Positions 9,007 to 15,811 are shown, numbered from the stretch's first letter. The stretch: DNA of 23,247 bases from JAAURS01 sp031362245 (GCA_031362245.1 JANLSD010000007.1:1-23247); one strand, 5' to 3'. Notes: generated by a model from the sequence alone, not told the origin. Made by a program: numbers and translations.

Positions 9007-9358
9007 TGCTTCCTTAGAGTTTGGCGAATATTTAGTGCAATCCTATAGCTTACAGGACTTACGCATTGACAGAAAATCAAAACGTTGGCAATAGACTTTT
9101 TGTAGCCAAAGATACTATCCACCCCTTCTTTAGAACGATTTTCTGCCTTTGAAGCACGGAAACAACATTTTTTTAGGATCGCTCAAACGTCTTCGTTTTC
9201 GTTGAAAACGTCGAGAATTTAACCATGCTTAAGTCCTATTTTTTAAGAAATGGAATTTACTAGGACAACATCTAATGCCTAGTAATTTACAACTTTTTCA
9301 GGCATGATATGTTAATGGCTTATCATTATTAACCTATCGTTGACAATTACTATACTCA
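9007..9358. other. AT-rich intergenic region between proS and the FkbM gene
   Basis: No gene was found in these 352 bases. They hold a MITE-like repeat (9054-9237), a 7-bp hairpin inside it at 9194-9210, a separate 8-bp stem hairpin at 9257-9285 (arms TTACTAGG and CCTAGTAA, 13-base loop), and promoter-like elements next to the downstream ATG: TTGACA at 9340-9345 and TATACT at 9351-9356. Confidence 0.6.
9054..9237. repeat. MITE-like element with imperfect terminal inverted repeats
   Basis: The left end AGGACTTACGCATTG (9054-9068) is matched in inverted orientation at 9223-9237 with 13 of 15 positions identical. A second, exact 9-bp inverted pair lies inside (CAGAAAATC at 9070-9078 and its complement at 9137-9145). 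At about 184 bp with no coding potential it has the form of a non-autonomous transposon relic. Ends reading GGACTTACGCA are, from memory, common on cyanobacterial insertion elements. I could not identify a convincing target duplication. Confidence 0.55.
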
Positions 9359-10162
9359 ATGCTAATATCCAAATTCATAAATCTCTTTCCTTCTCAAGTA
9401 CGAGAAAGTCTCATTCATATCGGGGCACATTATGGTTACGAAGCTGAAAGCTATGAAGCTCATGGCTTTAAAACTGTTTTGTGGGTAGAAGCCGACCCAG
9501 GGATCTTTCCGACCCTACAACAACATCTTTCACAATTCAATAAAACTCAACACATTTTAGTCAATGCACTAGTGACTGCCTCAAGCAGTCAGGCTGTTAA
9601 GTTCTATCGATTTTCCAATGAAGGCGCAAGTAGTTCCATCTATTTACCTACGCAAAATTTTAATGATGTTTTTTGCGAGGTTGAATATACAGGTGAATCC
9701 TTAGAGCTTGACTCAATTTCTCTTGATAATTTGGCGGCTCAAAATAGCATTATTCCATCGGCTCTGGTTATAGATGTACAGGGAGCCGAAATGGAAGTTT
9801 TGTTAGGAGGTAAGCAAGTCCTTCAGTCAACTCAAATTATAGATCTTGAGGTCAGCAAACAGGACTTTTATGAAGGAGGAGCACTATTTCATGAACTTGA
9901 TGCTTTCCTCAAAGAAGCTGGTTTTGTGAGATTAACATTCGCTCCTTGGCATGGGGACGTAGTTTATTTTAGGCCCGAAGGAATTCCGGTTTTTAACTAT
10001 CTTTTAATTAGGTTGGTTGCTGCGCAATACAACCTTGGCGAATATCTTGCGAAATTACGCAGATTGTTGACTGACTCTATTACTCGCCCTGGATACATCG
10101 TTCGAAAGTTTCGGATTAGATTTGGTTCTTCTCCCAAGAAAGAGAGTGTTTCCTCTTCTTAA
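9359..10162 (+). CDS. FkbM-family SAM-dependent methyltransferase
   Basis: The 267-residue protein has a Rossmann-type methyltransferase core. The SAM-binding segment LIHIGAHYGYEAESY spans 18-32, the acidic residue of motif II is in WVEADP (42-47), and LVIDVQGAEMEVLLGG (136-151) is the usual FkbM signature around the catalytic core. FkbM enzymes O-methylate polyketides, sugars and other small molecules; in bacteria many act on surface polysaccharides, but no glycan genes are nearby here. ATG 9359 is the only possible start because a TGA lies in frame at 9341, yet there is no Shine-Dalgarno sequence and a promoter-like TATACT ends 2 bases before it, so the transcript may be leaderless. Base composition is visibly more AT-rich than in the neighbours and the gene is flanked by repeats, which suggests horizontal acquisition. 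Confidence 0.85.
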   Translation: MLISKFINLFPSQVRESLIHIGAHYGYEAESYEAHGFKTVLWVEADPGIFPTLQQHLSQFNKTQHILVNALVTASSSQAVKFYRFSNEGASSSIYLPTQNFNDVFCEVEYTGESLELDSISLDNLAAQNSIIPSALVIDVQGAEMEVLLGGKQVLQSTQIIDLEVSKQDFYEGGALFHELDAFLKEAGFVRLTFAPWHGDVVYFRPEGIPVFNYLLIRLVAAQYNLGEYLAKLRRLLTDSITRPGYIVRKFRIRFGSSPKKESVSSS

Positions 10163-10224
10163 GACTTGGTTAGAGCAAATTTTATAGATTCAATAAAATC
10201 AAGCGATTGAAACCACACTTAATC

Positions 10225-10302
10225 AGCACAATGGGGCACTAAACTTTATCGAAATGCGGATGTCATTGTTACCGCGATTTCAATCACTAGTGCCCCTGTG
10301 CT
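10225..10302. repeat. 78-base interrupted palindrome between convergent genes
   Basis: The outer arms are 10225-10241 (AGCACAATGGGGCACTA) and 10288-10302 (TAGTGCCCCTGTGCT), pairing over 15 bp with a small bulge. An inner stem pairs 10251-10259 with 10272-10281 (nine pairs, one bulged G), closed by a 12-base loop. The result is a two-tier hairpin downstream of both the FkbM gene (+) and the thioredoxin gene (-). It has no T-run, so it is not a typical intrinsic terminator. A small palindromic mobile repeat or an RNA-processing element are the alternatives. Confidence 0.6.
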
Positions 10303-10327
10303 CCAATACTTTTATGCTGCGTTTTTC

Positions 10328-10651
10328 CTAGACAAATCGCTCCACAGCGTTACTGAACTCTTCATAGGGTTTAACGCCAACAATCGTTTCAACCAACTCA
10401 CCCTGCTTAAAGTACAGCACCGCAGGGATACTTTTGAGACCAAAGCGTTTAGCCACAGGCTTATTGGCATCAATGTCGAGCTTGAGGATTTTGGCGCGAT
10501 CGCCATATTCCGCTGCCAGTTGATCGATCAAAGGGGCCACCAGCTTGCAAGGCCCGCACCAGGTTGCTGTACAGTCCACCACCACCACAGCTTCGGTTTG
10601 CAACAGTGAATCCAACTCAGCCTCATCTTGAATAAACGCTGTTGTACCCAT
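10328..10651 (-). CDS. trxA: Thioredoxin
   Basis: This 107-residue protein is a standard single-domain thioredoxin: active site WCGPC at residues 31-35, the cis-proline segment IPAVLYF, and the C-terminal glycine-containing loop VGVKPYEEF. It reduces disulfides in target enzymes in the cytoplasm, including light-regulated carbon metabolism enzymes in cyanobacteria. I chose ATG 10651 because GGGAG lies 8 bases upstream; ATG 10657 would put the same site only 2 bases away. Residues ATWCGPCKLVAPLIDQL resemble the y-type or TrxQ-like group more than m-type, but I hold that loosely. It is divergent from the HEAT-repeat gene across 165 bases that must hold both promoters. Confidence 0.96.
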   Translation of the reverse strand: MGTTAFIQDEAELDSLLQTEAVVVVDCTATWCGPCKLVAPLIDQLAAEYGDRAKILKLDIDANKPVAKRFGLKSIPAVLYFKQGELVETIVGVKPYEEFSNAVERFV

Positions 10652-10800
10652 GCCCATGTCTCCCAAATTTTTTAACTGCGTTCCTTGACCTTATCCCGAA
10701 ACCGTAGATATTCCCCATTAATCCCCTCGGACTATCCCTTAAACTCTACTCAACCATCAGAATTTATTTGCCGTAGAGCGTCAAACCCGCCTGCACTCTG

Positions 10801-10814
10801 CTGTAAAGTTACAG
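10801..10814. promoter_or_regulatory. 14-bp dyad next to the HEAT-repeat gene start
   Basis: CTGTAAAGTTACAG is a perfect 6+6 palindrome with a 2-base spacer that ends 2 bases before the ATG at 10817. There is no Shine-Dalgarno sequence in this position. It could be a repressor operator or chance. Confidence 0.3.
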
Positions 10815-10816
10815 AT

Positions 10817-11572
10817 ATGTATGATGAAGACGACCTAAACCTGCTCAACGCGGACGACACACTCGAAAGTCCGCTAGACCGCCTTGCGCCGATTGATGAC
10901 CCAGCGGCTGAGGCGAACAAGCCCGATGTAGAAGAAATGCTAGGTCTGTTGACCTCGGTGGAAGTGCCCCAGCGCATGGCCGCAGCACGGGCCTTTTGTG
11001 AACTCCAAGATGAACGGGCAACGCCACAGCTCATTCATCTACTGCTGGATGGCTGCCCCCTAGTACGGGTGAGCGCCGCCTATGCCCTAGGCCGTAACCC
11101 TAGCCTAGACGCCGTAGAACCTTTAATTGAGCAATATCATCACGACTGGAATGGCTACGTCCGCAAAGGCGTCGTGTGGGCCTTAGGCAACTGCCGTGAT
11201 CGCCGTTCTCTCGCCCCTCTCATTGAAGCCCTTCAGACCGACATTTCAGCGGTACGGCTCTGGGCTGCCAGTTCTCTCGGGCAAATGGCAGATGTGGATG
11301 CGCAAACCGCCGCAGAAGCCCTTCCGGCAGTGGCAAAGGCGTTGATTGAAGATTCGTTGCCAGCCGTTCGCAGCAACTGCGCGTGGTCGATTGGTCAGCT
11401 TTGTCAGGCCGTTCCTGTCACGAGACTGTACCGTGGGGCGATCTCCGCTTTAATTGAAGCGCTGTCTGATCCAGACCTAGGCGTGCAGGAAGATGCCAAG
11501 AGTGCTCTACTCAAGCTCGGTGATCCCAGTGGATTGCAGGCGATCGAGGAGATGGAGCTAGGGTTACTGTAG
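10817..11572 (+). CDS. HEAT-repeat (PBS-lyase type) protein
   Basis: The 251-residue protein starts with an acidic stretch (MYDEDDLNLLNADD) and then consists of about five to six HEAT repeats from roughly residue 40, seen as repeating units such as ATPQLIHLLLDGCPLVRVSAA and VEPLIEQ. . . VRKGVVWALGN and LAPLIEAL. . . VRLWAASSLGQ. Short E-Z type HEAT repeats of this kind occur in phycobilin lyases CpcE/CpcF and in NblB, and in many cyanobacterial proteins that only bind partners. No phycobiliprotein genes are nearby, so a lyase role is not supported. The longer frame beginning at 10685 is unlikely because its first 44 residues show no repeat or family likeness and overlap the divergent promoter region. 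Confidence 0.85.
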   Translation: MYDEDDLNLLNADDTLESPLDRLAPIDDPAAEANKPDVEEMLGLLTSVEVPQRMAAARAFCELQDERATPQLIHLLLDGCPLVRVSAAYALGRNPSLDAVEPLIEQYHHDWNGYVRKGVVWALGNCRDRRSLAPLIEALQTDISAVRLWAASSLGQMADVDAQTAAEALPAVAKALIEDSLPAVRSNCAWSIGQLCQAVPVTRLYRGAISALIEALSDPDLGVQEDAKSALLKLGDPSGLQAIEEMELGLL

Positions 11573-11638
11573 AGGGGGATTGGGAAGAATGGGGGGCGAT
11601 CGCCGTTAGGGCAGGGCGATTATGTTTTTGCAGAAACG

Positions 11639-11803
11639 CCTAGCGATTAAAATCGCGGCTACAAGAACAAAACCCGCCTACGCGGGTTAGTCCATGTATT
11701 GCATTAGTCCGCGTAGGAGGTCGCTGCTGTGTCCTGAGCGAAGTCGAGGGGAGCTTGTCGAAGTGCGGACTTTGTCTATGTAGCTGCGGTTTCAACTGCC
11801 AGG
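11639..11803. repeat. MITE-like element with 33-bp imperfect inverted ends and nested hairpins
   Basis: The left arm 11639-11671 and the right arm 11771-11803 are inverted copies agreeing at roughly three quarters of positions, with GCTACA and ACAAA fully conserved. Inside, CCTACGCGG (11677-11685) is the exact complement of 11709-11717, and AGTCCGC at 11706 is matched by GCGGACT at 11765-11771. The phrase CCTGAGCGAAGTCGA within it is, from memory, a dispersed cyanobacterial repeat. The whole 165 bp is non-coding and lies between convergent HEAT-repeat and petG genes. Confidence 0.6.
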
Positions 11804-11816
11804 GGCTTAAAAAAAC

Positions 11817-11930
11817 TTACAATTCCAGCTCATTCCCGCGTTTGTACTGTAGATACGCGGCGACAAATAGCCCTGCCAACGTAATGGGAATCAACCCCAA
11901 CACAATTCCAGACAATAATGGCTCTACCAC
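11817..11930 (-). CDS. petG: Cytochrome b6f complex subunit PetG
   Basis: This 37-residue protein reads MVEPLLSGIVLGLIPITL, then AGLFVAAYLQYKRGNELEL, which is PetG almost residue for residue. PetG is a single-helix subunit needed for assembly and stability of the cytochrome b6f complex in the thylakoid membrane, where electrons pass from plastoquinol to plastocyanin. The gene uses a GTG start (11928-11930) with a strong AAGGAG ribosome site 7 bases upstream (11938-11943), which makes the start certain. It is too short for ordinary length cut-offs, and an unrelated frame on the other strand covers the same bases. It converges on the HEAT-repeat gene and diverges from the TonB-like gene. Confidence 0.97.
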   Translation of the reverse strand: MVEPLLSGIVLGLIPITLAGLFVAAYLQYKRGNELEL

Positions 11931-12212
11931 TTCAAAACTCCTTAAGGATGGATGATGTTATGGAAAAATCTAGACTTTAATGTCTTCATCCTACTAAGGA
12001 ACCGGAGCGAAGGGAACGCCGAACCTGAATTTTAAGTCGGGTTTCTGGGGAGCGTTACCATAATCGAAACGAATACCGACTCTTGCGCGTCTTCCCGTAG
12101 CATGGTTTAAAGCACTTTGTCATAATGCTCCAGTCCGCCCCTTTCGCGAGTGGACTAGGATAGAGACGGTGTTGTGCCGACCGATTTGATGGTTCTGTGA
12201 AAGAGAAAAGCG
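11931..12212. other. Divergent control region between petG and the TonB-like gene
   Basis: These 282 bases show no credible gene. They contain the petG ribosome site, and a two-step stem at 12015-12056: AACGC (12015-12019) pairs with GCGTT (12052-12056), and AACCTGA (12022-12028) pairs with TCGGGTT (12037-12043, one G-U pair). On the minus strand this would fold in the petG leader. A weaker dyad AGTCC/GGACT lies near 12133-12157. I could not fix promoters. Confidence 0.4.
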
Positions 12213-13463
12213 ATGCGGACTACTAGCTCTCAAGCCTTTGAGGCATTTTTACGTAACCCCAGCATTCTAGCCATGATCGGCTCCGCAGGCATTCATGGTG
12301 TGTTGGTGCTGTTTTCAGGACTCAAGCCCGCCGAGAGTCTACCCCCACCCCTCAGTGTGATCAGTCTTGACCCCGGCAGTAGCACAACCAATCTGAATGG
12401 GCTTTTAGCCTCCAATGGTTTACCCGTCCCCAATGGGTTGCCCCCCATCAATAATGGTGATGTCCCTCAGGGACCTAATGCGATCGATATCTCTAAAGGC
12501 TCGCCCTTCATTGGCTCTAGCTCCAATCCATTCAATGCTGGCCTTGGTGGCTTGCAAACGACAGATACCCCTCAGAAATCGGTTCTAGGCAGTCAAGGTG
12601 TAGTTAAGGTGTCTGTGCCCAATCGTCCTAGCACGGCATCCAAAAATTCAACCCCATCACAGGGTGGTCAAAATCCTTCGGGGAAACCTCAGGCGCAGCC
12701 GAATAATCCCTATCCAGGCACTAACCCCAATCCCAATCTGCCAAATCTTCCCGCAGGCACCAATGAATCTGTAAATGGATTCCCCCTTCCAAGCCCCTCT
12801 CCGTCACCAATCGCAATTGCCTCCCCGCGTCCTGCGCCTCTATCCGGCGGTGCTGCCGCTCCAGTGCGAGATACCTATGTTGCATTTCTCCAGGAACGCG
12901 CCCAATTTTATAAACAATCGATCAGTACTCAAACTGGCCCAAGACTCACCGCCGCATATCCAATCACAGCCTGTAGTAGTAAAGCTCAGGGTTCTGCCCT
13001 GCTTGCAGCCATATTTGGTCCAGATGGATCAATTTCGAGGGATACTGCCGTTCAGGTTCTGAATTCTGCTGAATCACAAACGCTGAATAATGCGGCGATC
13101 GCCGAGGTGGAAAACTATCGTGTCCCGCTCCCCACTGGACTGTATCAGGCATTAACCTTCACGGTTGATATTCCTTACTCTGATACGGCGTGTAATCCAG
13201 GCAGTAGCCCTGCCCCCTCCACCACGATTAGCCCAAGCCCTACAGGTACTCCAACAAAGCCCAGATCGACACCTAGCCCTTCTGCGCGGAAAGCCACTTC
13301 AAAAGAAGACTTTTTACGGCAGCTTGAGGGCAAAACGCCACAACAGGAATCTTCACAGAACCCATCCCTCAAAATGCAGACCACTCCTAGCGGCGCTGCA
13401 ACTCAAAGTCCAGAGCCATTGAACTCTCCTGTCGTGCCTGATGGTGTGCTGAAGTCGCCCTAG
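12213..13463 (+). CDS. TonB-like Pro/Ser/Asn-rich envelope protein
   Basis: The 416-residue protein has a short cytoplasmic start, one membrane helix (about 17-36, ILAMIGSAGIHGVLVLFSGL), a long low-complexity linker rich in Pro, Asn, Ser and Gly (about 40-215), a folded region of roughly 110 residues (about 220-330), and a second Pro/Ser/Thr-rich tail. This plan, and the segment AIAEVENYRVPLPTGLYQALTFTVDI that resembles a TonB C-terminal strand region, suggest a TonB-like protein linking inner and outer membranes. It lacks ExbB/ExbD or a receptor gene nearby, and the extra disordered tail after the presumed TonB domain is unusual. The function is therefore inferred from architecture only. Its stop overlaps the stop of recF by two bases. 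Confidence 0.55.
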   Translation: MRTTSSQAFEAFLRNPSILAMIGSAGIHGVLVLFSGLKPAESLPPPLSVISLDPGSSTTNLNGLLASNGLPVPNGLPPINNGDVPQGPNAIDISKGSPFIGSSSNPFNAGLGGLQTTDTPQKSVLGSQGVVKVSVPNRPSTASKNSTPSQGGQNPSGKPQAQPNNPYPGTNPNPNLPNLPAGTNESVNGFPLPSPSPSPIAIASPRPAPLSGGAAAPVRDTYVAFLQERAQFYKQSISTQTGPRLTAAYPITACSSKAQGSALLAAIFGPDGSISRDTAVQVLNSAESQTLNNAAIAEVENYRVPLPTGLYQALTFTVDIPYSDTACNPGSSPAPSTTISPSPTGTPTKPRSTPSPSARKATSKEDFLRQLEGKTPQQESSQNPSLKMQTTPSGAATQSPEPLNSPVVPDGVLKSP

Positions 13464-14596
13464 CTGGGTCTCTGTTGTGTCTCAATGAGCTGCCCTGACT
13501 CAACTGAAAAAATCTCGGCGGATTGGAGCCATTTTGCATCGAAGGCTCCGAGGTGAGTGGTGGTAATCAGGGTCTGGAACCGATCTTGTATTGCATCTAG
13601 GAGCTGATTTTGGCGATTGAGGTCGAGTTCCGCTAACACGTCATCTAGCAATAGAATGGGCGGTTCCCCGATGACTTCTTCGATGAGCTGAAGTTCGGCG
13701 AGCTTGAGGGCTAATACTAAGGTGCGCTGTTGGCCTTGGGATCCGTACTGACGGGCTGGGGTTTGATTGATGGTGAGGTGTACCTCGTCCCGATGAGGGC
13801 CAACCAGGGAGGTGGCTTGGTGATATTCGGCGATCGCCTTCCCCTCCATCTGCCCCAAAAACTCAGGAAAGAGCTGTTCGGGCTGGGTAAGGTCATGACA
13901 AACATTCGGGGAGTACTCTAGGGCGAGGTGTTCGGTTTTGCCGCTGATGGCTTGGTGCCAGGATTGGGCGAGGGGTTCGAGTCGTCCTAACATGCGGTGT
14001 CGCCGCTGAATCACCCGTGCGCCGAGGGTGGCTAACTGTTGGTTCCAAATCAGTAACTGTTGGGGGTCTGTGTTGGGGTTTTCGATGGCACGCAGGCGTT
14101 TGAGGAAGGCGTTACGTTGTTTGAGTACCTGCTGATACTGCTGAAGCAGGTGGGCGTAGACGGGTTCTAGCTGAATGAGTACCGCATCGAGCCAGTCACG
14201 ACGTTCGCCTGGGCCACCGCGCACGAGGTCTAGGTCGAGAGACGAAAACTGGACGGTGTTGATATAGCCTAAAAAATCAAGCTGGCGTTTGACGGTTTCG
14301 CTGTGCACCATTGCGTTGCGCCGTCCGGTGTCGTGGAGGGTGAGCCGCAGATCTACTGTCCCGCTGTCTCTCATGAGCTGGGCGCTGATTTGTCCGACGG
14401 ATTCGCCGTCTAGGATCAGGTCGCGATCACGGTTGGTGCGGTGCGATCGTAGGGTGGACAGGAGTTCGACGGCTTCGAGGAGGTTGGATTTTCCTTGGGC
14501 GTTGGCACCCACTAAAATGGTTTTAGGGGCACCCAAGACCACAAATTGGTCTTGATAGTTGCGGAAGTTTTGAAGATGGAGCTGCTCTAGGTACAC
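13460..14596 (-). CDS. recF: DNA replication and repair protein RecF
   Basis: RecF is an SMC-like ATPase that, with RecO and RecR, loads RecA onto gapped DNA at stalled forks. The 378-residue protein has the typical N-terminus MYLEQLHLQNFRNY, Walker A GANAQGKSN (30-38), the QGQQRTLVLALKLAE signature region, and Walker B ILLLDDVLAELD. The length is normal for RecF (about 360-390). ATG 14596 begins only 2 bases after the stop of the upstream exonuclease gene, so translation of the two is probably coupled. It ends tail to tail with the TonB-like gene, sharing the bases CTAG so that both stop codons overlap. Confidence 0.97.
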   Translation of the reverse strand: MYLEQLHLQNFRNYQDQFVVLGAPKTILVGANAQGKSNLLEAVELLSTLRSHRTNRDRDLILDGESVGQISAQLMRDSGTVDLRLTLHDTGRRNAMVHSETVKRQLDFLGYINTVQFSSLDLDLVRGGPGERRDWLDAVLIQLEPVYAHLLQQYQQVLKQRNAFLKRLRAIENPNTDPQQLLIWNQQLATLGARVIQRRHRMLGRLEPLAQSWHQAISGKTEHLALEYSPNVCHDLTQPEQLFPEFLGQMEGKAIAEYHQATSLVGPHRDEVHLTINQTPARQYGSQGQQRTLVLALKLAELQLIEEVIGEPPILLLDDVLAELDLNRQNQLLDAIQDRFQTLITTTHLGAFDAKWLQSAEIFSVESGQLIETQQRPS

Positions 14597-14598
14597 CT

Positions 14599-15228
14599 TT
14601 AATGCTCAAATACGTTCTCGTAGAGCATTAAATCTAGATCAACTATTGTGGGCAAGCACCTTAAGCAAGATTGCGCCAATTCCCAACGCTCTTCACGCTT
14701 GAGCATTTCAATCAAAGTCTTCTGGACTGGAATGAGGTAACGCACATCATTGGCAGCATAGCTCAGTTGTTCATCGCTCAGGTTTTTGGGGTTGCCCCAG
14801 TCCGAACTTTGGGCAGATTTATCCAGTTCGATACCCTCCAACTCTTTAACAAGTTCCTTAAGACCGTGGCGCGGGCTGTAGGTGCGGATCAGCTTGCTGG
14901 CAATTTTGGTACAGAAAAAGGGCTGGGTCTGAATGCCCAGGTGATGCTTGAGCGTCGCAATATCAAACCGAGCAAAGTGAAAGATTTTCTCGACAGATTC
15001 TGCTTCAAAAAGCGCTTTAAGATTGGGGGCTTCGGTTTGCCCACGCTTAATGCGAACCACCGTGATTTGTCCGGCTGCATTGCAAAGCTGGACGAGGCAA
15101 AGGCGATCGCGGTGGGGCAATAACCCCATGGTTTCGGTATCCACTGCCAGTTTGTCTGTCTGAAAATACGCCTGGAGCTGATCGGCGGTTATGTCACGAT
15201 CACAAACTTGAAAATCCTGTAGGGTCAT
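14599..15228 (-). CDS. RNase D-like 3'-5' exonuclease
   Basis: The 209-residue protein carries only the DEDDy exonuclease domain: D30 and E32 in VDTET, D89 in HFARFD, and Y157 with D161 in YAANDVRYL. These are the metal-binding and catalytic residues of the RNase D / DNA-polymerase proofreading family. E. coli RNase D is about 375 residues because of HRDC domains that are absent here, which is usual for the short cyanobacterial form. The likely role is trimming of RNA 3' ends, or possibly DNA ends given its tight pairing with recF. I chose ATG 15228, since MTLQDFQ is the start expected for this group; GTG 15249 is an alternative and neither has a clear ribosome site. Confidence 0.9.
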   Translation of the reverse strand: MTLQDFQVCDRDITADQLQAYFQTDKLAVDTETMGLLPHRDRLCLVQLCNAAGQITVVRIKRGQTEAPNLKALFEAESVEKIFHFARFDIATLKHHLGIQTQPFFCTKIASKLIRTYSPRHGLKELVKELEGIELDKSAQSSDWGNPKNLSDEQLSYAANDVRYLIPVQKTLIEMLKREERWELAQSCLRCLPTIVDLDLMLYENVFEH

Positions 15229-15267
15229 TGGGAAGCCACGGCACGTCACTCAGGCATTTTACCCGAT

Positions 15268-15296
15268 CAGACGGGGTAGACGGCGATCGGTATAAT
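15268..15296 (+). promoter_or_regulatory. Candidate promoter for the YCII gene
   Basis: A perfect TATAAT lies at 15291-15296, 38 bases before the ATG at 15334. At 17 bases upstream the -35 position is CAGACG (three of six matches), so the -35 is weak. The ribosome site GGGAG follows at 15322-15326. Confidence 0.45.
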
Positions 15297-15333
15297 CGGG
15301 ATGCACTGGGTTGAATTTTGAGGGAGCAGCAAA

Positions 15334-15603
15334 ATGGCGAAGTATGTACTGTGGGGCGAATATTGCGAAGATGTGGTCGAAAAACGCGCCCCCTATCGCC
15401 AAGCGCACTTGGATGGACTCGCCGCGCAAAAAGCAGCCGGAACCCTCGTCACCATTGGCCCGACCCAAGACCTCAAGCTCGTGTTTGGTATTTATGAAGC
15501 AGAGAATGAGGCGATCGTGCGGGAGCTGATTGAGGGCGACCCCTATTGGCAAAATGGGATCTGGACAAAGTACGAAATTCATCCTTGGATTCAGGCGATT
15601 TAG
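15334..15603 (+). CDS. YCII-domain (YciI-like) protein
   Basis: The 89-residue protein is a single YCII domain: KYVLWGEYCEDVVEKRAPYR, then His25 (RQAHLDGL), GTLVTIGPT, and Asp69-Pro70 in EGDPYWQNGIW. The conserved His and Asp sit in a pocket of a ferredoxin-like fold; YciI-like proteins are small dimers, some acting as dehalogenase-like hydrolases, most of unknown activity. ATG 15334 has GGGAG 7 bases upstream and a TATAAT box before that. It is transcribed alone, divergent from the exonuclease-recF pair, and ends at a strong hairpin terminator. Confidence 0.92.
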   Translation: MAKYVLWGEYCEDVVEKRAPYRQAHLDGLAAQKAAGTLVTIGPTQDLKLVFGIYEAENEAIVRELIEGDPYWQNGIWTKYEIHPWIQAI

Positions 15604-15626
15604 AGTGTCGTTTTTTCACCACTACT

Positions 15627-15658
15627 CCCCCTAACCCTACTTTGGTTAGGGGGGCTTT
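15627..15658 (+). terminator. Intrinsic terminator after the YCII gene
   Basis: CCCCCTAACC (15627-15636) pairs perfectly with GGTTAGGGGG (15644-15653), giving a 10-bp stem and 7-base loop, followed by GCTTTGTGATTTT. The T-run is short but the stem is strong. On the minus strand the same hairpin could stop a transcript from the MFS gene. Confidence 0.75.
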
Positions 15659-15795
15659 GTGATTTTCCAGAATTGACCTGAGAAATTACCACATTGAGCC
15701 ATCACCAGACGGTTATTGGTACCATCATTCACAATATCCAAACACTTTTCAGCCCCTGTGAGCATTGATTTTAAGCGAACATTTGCACAGACCCA
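15646..15795 (-). pseudogene. Fragment of a ricin-type beta-trefoil lectin domain
   Basis: On the minus strand an open stretch runs from just after a TAA (15796-15798) to TAA 15646-15648. From an ATG at 15765 it reads MLTGAEKCLDIVNDG, then TNNRLVMAQCGNFSGQFWKI, then TKPP. The Cys-Leu-Asp, Gln-Cys and Gln-x-Trp (QFW) positions match one repeat of the ricin B-type carbohydrate-binding fold. A complete domain has three such repeats (about 120-130 residues) and no signal or start context is visible, so this is probably the 3' remnant of a lost lectin or hydrolase gene. Its last codons come from the terminator arm. It lies in the gap after the MFS gene, in a different frame. Confidence 0.5.
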
Positions 15796-15811
15796 TTACT
15801 TATTTTGACTT

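Noticed and set aside
10685..10816. Longer N-terminus for the HEAT-repeat protein
   Set aside because: The extra 44 residues look unlike the family and occupy the divergent promoter region; the ATG at 10817 gives a normal start.
11755..11955. A 66-codon open frame on the plus strand
   Set aside because: It overlaps petG on the opposite strand and the end of a repeat, and its translation has no recognisable pattern.
13970..14000. A GGTTCGAGTCG stretch resembling a tRNA T-loop
   Set aside because: It lies inside recF and no acceptor or anticodon stems surround it.
15259..15582. A 107-codon minus-strand frame
   Set aside because: It is antisense to the well-supported YCII gene.
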